Below, in pieces: positions 37,947-39,925 of a stretch of 39,925 bases of DNA; within the stretch, counting starts at the first letter, position 1; every line of letters starts with the position of its first letter. The translations under genes were made by a program, and so were the position numbers. Source of the DNA: a virus; the IMG/VR virus record IMGVR_UViG_3300029448_000110, positions 1-39,925 of that record. One strand, written 5' to 3'. The notes under the pieces are model-generated. The model did not search any database and had not been told where the DNA came from. It saw nothing but the letters and a program-made list of their open reading frames with translations.

Positions 37947-38024
37947 GATAAACCTCCAGTGTAAATATTACGGTAATGTATTCATTAGGGTACAAGTAGA
38001 CACACCTGTACCCAGATGATGACA

Positions 38025-38195
38025 CTAAGCATCAATTGTGGAGATAATGAAAGGTAACCAGAAAGCAAGTAAACCACCTGCACCTAGCATTATAGGATAG
38101 ATTAACGCAATGCCAGTTATGTAACCAGTCATGGACACGACTAGACAGCAAATACCCAGCATCATATAAAAGAAATACTCTGCCGCGCTACACAT
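38025..38195 (-). CDS. Small membrane protein with two helices (early region)
   Basis: Fifty-six residues: MCSAAEYFFYMMLGICCLVV, then SMTGYITGIALIYPIMLGAG and GLLAFWLPFIISTIDA. Two or three hydrophobic helices. The start overlaps the end of the upstream gene by eight bases (ATGTGTAG). A superinfection-exclusion or early take-over role would be possible, but there is no evidence for one. Confidence 0.6.
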   Translation of the reverse strand: MCSAAEYFFYMMLGICCLVVSMTGYITGIALIYPIMLGAGGLLAFWLPFIISTIDA

Positions 38196-38358
38196 TGCGA
38201 GATACCCATTGACCAGTTATTGCACTACGCGAAACCTTGAGAAACCCAACATTATTAGTAAATGTACCAATCTCGCCATAACGCGAAGTGGTACGTTTTA
38301 CATACAGGTTAGAATAACCGATTGGATTACGGATGATTTCATTGAACTTAAATTCCAT
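38188..38358 (-). CDS. Small hypothetical early protein
   Basis: Fifty-six residues with an excellent ribosome binding site (TAGGAGG, seven bases before the ATG): MEFKFNEIIRNPIGYSNLYV, then KRTTSRYGEIGTFTNNVGFL and KVSRSAITGQWVSRN. It is basic and predicted beta-rich. It is the first gene after the long noncoding region. No family is recognised. Confidence 0.65.
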   Translation of the reverse strand: MEFKFNEIIRNPIGYSNLYVKRTTSRYGEIGTFTNNVGFLKVSRSAITGQWVSRNV

Positions 38359-38392
38359 GCTATAGCCTCCTAAGCTTTACACCCTGCCATCA

Positions 38393-38467
38393 TTGACAGG
38401 TGAAGACACACCAAGAGGTTTAAGGGAGACTAATAGCCGCGAGTCAAGGTGTGCCTACAACTGTCAA
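38393..38467. ncRNA. Nested inverted repeat, possible structured RNA leader or cruciform
   Basis: The outer arms TTGACAG and CTGTCAA (extended by TG/CA after one mismatch) enclose the inner arms CACACC and GGTGTG, and inside lies GACT/AGTC. The whole is 75 bases long and stands 34 bases before the first early gene on the minus strand, so it would be in its 5' leader. No known RNA family is recognised. Confidence 0.4.
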
Positions 38468-38829
38468 GGAGAGACAGAATGAGGCTGCAACCCCCCAGCC
38501 GGTGATGACCCATACATCCAGACCACAGCGCAAACTGCCATCCTTTATTACGGCTAGGGTAAACCGAGGCTGGTTGTGTCGCTAACTAAACCATTTAAGC
38601 TTGCTTGCGCCCCCACTGACAACGATATTGCCAACATGATAAAAGCTTGCCTTGCTATGGGCTTGCTTTGCCTAGCGTATCAATAGCTAGGTGGTTAACT
38701 GTACTGCATCCACTGCGGGTACATTACGGCATTGCTACCCTAACCGAACCTTTAATTGACCGTAGCGTTTCCACTGTTAGAGGTCTAGCATTCACAAGGG
38801 TTCTTACTTCTTGCGTCTTTGATGTTTAT

Positions 38830-38859
38830 TACAGTAGTGTATTAATTTAGTTTAGTCAA
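38830..38859 (-). promoter_or_regulatory. Candidate early sigma70 promoter with degenerate operator
   Basis: On the minus strand TTGACT, 17 bases, TACTGT. The near-palindrome TACACTACTGTA (one mismatch to the TACAC-NN-GTGTA form) covers the -10 region. It reads towards the small early genes. The -10 box is weak. Confidence 0.45.
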
Positions 38860-38981
38860 TTCTTTTCTTCGTTAGGCTATTCTTTTATTCGTGGTGCTTA
38901 ATGTTGCGTTACAGCGTTTATAAGTTATCACCTAGTTATCAAGGGTTGTCTGCCTTGGCAGCGCGTCTTCTTGATGATTAG

Positions 38982-39010
38982 ATTTAAGCATAATAAAATA
39001 ATAACGTCAA
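38982..39010 (-). promoter_or_regulatory. Candidate early sigma70 promoter
   Basis: On the minus strand TTGACG, 17 bases, TTAAAT, in a very AT-rich stretch. The palindrome TACATTAATGTA at 39021-39032 lies just upstream of the -35 box. Confidence 0.45.
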
Positions 39011-39020
39011 GCATAATTAT

Positions 39021-39032
39021 TACATTAATGTA
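39021..39032. repeat. Perfect palindrome TACATTAATGTA
   Basis: Twelve bases, symmetric around its centre, with the same outer TACA/TGTA as the operator-like sites at 32647, 34737 and 37217. It lies just upstream of a candidate early promoter. Its AT-rich surroundings make a chance palindrome more likely than for the other sites. Confidence 0.4.
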
Positions 39033-39077
39033 GATAAATAAAAAAAATAGATACAAACAAACACACAAACCAAAAAG

Positions 39078-39205
39078 AACAACACCACAAAACACCACAA
39101 GCCTAGCAAAACGGATATATCAACCGATGCAATGCCAGCTAGAGCCTATATTAAAGTATGTTTGGTGGTGTGGTGTGGTGGTGTTGATTGATTATTTGGT
39201 GGTGG
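39078..39205. repeat. CCACAA direct repeats facing GGTGGTG repeats
   Basis: AACACCACAA occurs twice in tandem at 39081-39100. After about 60 bases the opposite strand pattern GGTGGTGTGGTGTGGTGGTG follows (39163-39182), and TTTGGTGGTG is repeated at 39161 and 39195. The arms can pair in a large imperfect hairpin. Such low-complexity repeats near the genome end may be origin, packaging or recombination signals. Confidence 0.5.
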
Positions 39206-39286
39206 AATATGGCTATCAAGAGGTCATATGGGGTAAGTCGGCTTCGTACTGTCGTATATACCCCTTCAGATTTTTATGACTAAAAT

Positions 39287-39505
39287 CTACCAGTAACTAT
39301 TAATAACATCTAAGACATCATCGTACTCTGCAATCTTCTTTAGCTCCCCTATGACAGCCTCAGTTACATCAGAGTGTTCTCCAATCCCAGCAGGGTTAGC
39401 TATATATACTTCTACGTTAGTCTTATGGACTGCTATCATTCCCTCAGCGTACTTCTGTACTGCTTCAAGGAGGTCTACAGACCCCTTACCACACTTACAT
39501 GTCAT
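39287..39505 (-). CDS. Small conserved phage protein after the terminase
   Basis: Seventy-two residues: MTCKCGKGSVDLLEAVQKYA, then EGMIAVHKTNVEVYIANPAG and IGEHSDVTEAVIGELKKIAE. The segment N-V-E-V-Y-x-x-N-P-x-G-I-G-E-H-x-D occurs in small proteins of many T4-like and T7-like marine phages. Its function is not known to me. The N-terminal CKCG is not part of that common block. AAGGA stands six bases before the ATG, and the phage promoter P1 lies 35 bases upstream. Confidence 0.7.
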   Translation of the reverse strand: MTCKCGKGSVDLLEAVQKYAEGMIAVHKTNVEVYIANPAGIGEHSDVTEAVIGELKKIAEYDDVLDVINSYW

Positions 39506-39539
39506 GTTTAATCCTTATATAAGTTTAACCCCCCTATAG

Positions 39540-39557
39540 CTATAGGAGGACTTTAGA
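39540..39557 (-). promoter_or_regulatory. Phage RNA polymerase promoter P1 (before the early region)
   Basis: On the minus strand TCTAAAGTCCTCCTATAG, identical to P2. It overlaps the stop codon of the terminase gene. The bases at its end, CCTATAGCTATAGG, form a perfect 14-base palindrome. It would send phage RNA polymerase through the small conserved gene and into the early region, as T7 promoters near the genome end do. Confidence 0.82.
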
Positions 39558-39925
39558 ACCACGAACTGGCCTTTGGCCTATGGTTACTGGTGTTTACATG
39601 CGATAAGAACCTATCTAGCTCGTTATCCAATAATTCAGATTTTCTGACCCTGATTTCTGTGTCTGCATCAGCAGCCATCTGCTCTACCCAGTACTGCACA
39701 GCCATAGCTAGGACATCCAACCTATCATCGTGAGCCAAAGCACCACGCTGACGTGTAATCCTAGTCATCTGATAGGTCAGCATGTACCTCATGGCCTTCT
39801 CAGGGGGGAGGTGCTGTACACTATCGTAGTCTTTCTGCAGCACTGTGGGGTCTATAACGAGCCTATGCTGGTTCATTACAGGTTCCAGAGTGTCTATAAT
39901 CCTAGCTTCCTTCTGCTTACTGTGT
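39553..39925 (-). CDS. Terminase large subunit, C-terminal part (T7 gp19-like; cut by window edge)
   Basis: The frame is open to the right edge and shows HSKQKEARIIDTLEPVMNQH, then RLVIDPTVLQKDYDSVQHLP, RITRQRGALAHDDRLDVLAM and AVQYWVEQMA. The block K-E-x-R-I-I-D-T-L-E-P-V-x-N-Q-H-R-L and the HDDRLDVLAMAV segment, with its metal-binding aspartates, belong to the nuclease domain of gp19-type terminases. It cuts the DNA concatemer and drives it into the head. The ATPase domain would lie beyond the window. The stop codon TAA overlaps promoter P1. Confidence 0.93.
   Translation of the reverse strand, partial: HSKQKEARIIDTLEPVMNQHRLVIDPTVLQKDYDSVQHLPPEKAMRYMLTYQMTRITRQRGALAHDDRLDVLAMAVQYWVEQMAADADTEIRVRKSELLDNELDRFLSHVNTSNHRPKASSWF

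Larger units (their letters stand above)
38359..39286. other. Long region without a convincing gene (early promoters and repeats)
   Basis: About 930 bases with no ORF that has both a ribosome binding site and protein-like composition. It holds candidate sigma70 boxes on the minus strand (TTGACT at 38854-38859, TTGACG at 39005-39010), TACA-type palindromes at 38830-38841 and 39021-39032, a nested stem structure at 38393-38467, clustered AAGCTTGC-type repeats near 38600-38690, and CCACAA/GGTGGTG inverted repeats at 39079-39205. It lies between the terminase end and the first early genes, where T7-like genomes have their ends and early promoters. The ends themselves cannot be read from the sequence. 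Confidence 0.6.

Noticed and set aside
38569-38652. Minus-strand ORF of 27 codons starting ATGTTGGCAATATC in the noncoding region
   Set aside because: No ribosome binding site, and the composition is not convincing.
39078-39205. CRISPR-like array
   Set aside because: The repeats are short, low in complexity and without regular spacers. No cas gene is present.
1-39925. Closing the window into a circle at its two edges
   Set aside because: Joining base 1 to base 39925 breaks both the oxygenase and the terminase frame (a stop appears soon after the junction), so sequence is missing between the edges.

Overview
The window is most of the genome of a temperate-looking, T7-like podovirus (Autographivirales type). 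Nearly every gene lies on the minus strand, so transcription runs from right to left. The gene order follows the T7 plan: host-promoter early region, integrase and regulator, phage RNA polymerase, ssDNA-binding protein, endonuclease I, primase-helicase, DNA polymerase, exonuclease, then portal, scaffold, capsid, tail tubes, internal virion proteins, tail fibres, lysis genes and small terminase. A cobalamin-type (class II) ribonucleotide reductase, a MazG-like enzyme, an integrase beside a tRNA-Leu and the YadA-like fibres all suggest a phage of a marine alphaproteobacterium (pelagiphage or roseophage type). The host is an inference. The window cuts two genes: the large terminase at the right edge (only its C-terminus is here) and a Rieske-type oxygenase at the left edge (only its N-terminus is here).

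Layout from right to left: 39925-39287 TerL C-terminus and a small conserved gene; 39286-38359 a repeat-rich stretch of about 930 bases without a convincing gene, probably the early promoter and genome-end region; 38358-34447 accessory early genes (small membrane protein, GP88-domain protein, a possible DNA-binding protein, cytosine-C5 methyltransferase, PAPS-reductase-like PP-loop protein); 34238-32913 winged-helix regulator and tyrosine integrase; 32858-32603 tRNA-Leu(UAA) and a probable attP; 32591-30024 a basic small protein and a T7-type RNA polymerase encoded as two abutting ORFs; 29975-21717 replication and nucleotide metabolism; 21686-2810 virion structure; 2807-932 small membrane and lysis genes; 538-1 small terminase, a DUF1289 mini-protein and the Rieske oxygenase.

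Three near-identical copies of CTAAAGTCC(T/C)CCTATAG on the minus strand, before the early region, before the SSB operon and before the head operon, are very likely the promoters of the phage RNA polymerase. Separately, at least two good sigma70 promoters in the accessory region carry a TACAC-NN-GTGTA palindrome between their -35 and -10 boxes. One reads into the regulator-integrase operon and one into the methyltransferase operon, which looks like lysogeny control. The most interesting points are the Rieske oxygenase with its tiny overlapping DUF1289 partner, the RNA polymerase split, the operator-promoter family, and an attP made of an anticodon-arm repeat flanked by TACGCCAC repeats.
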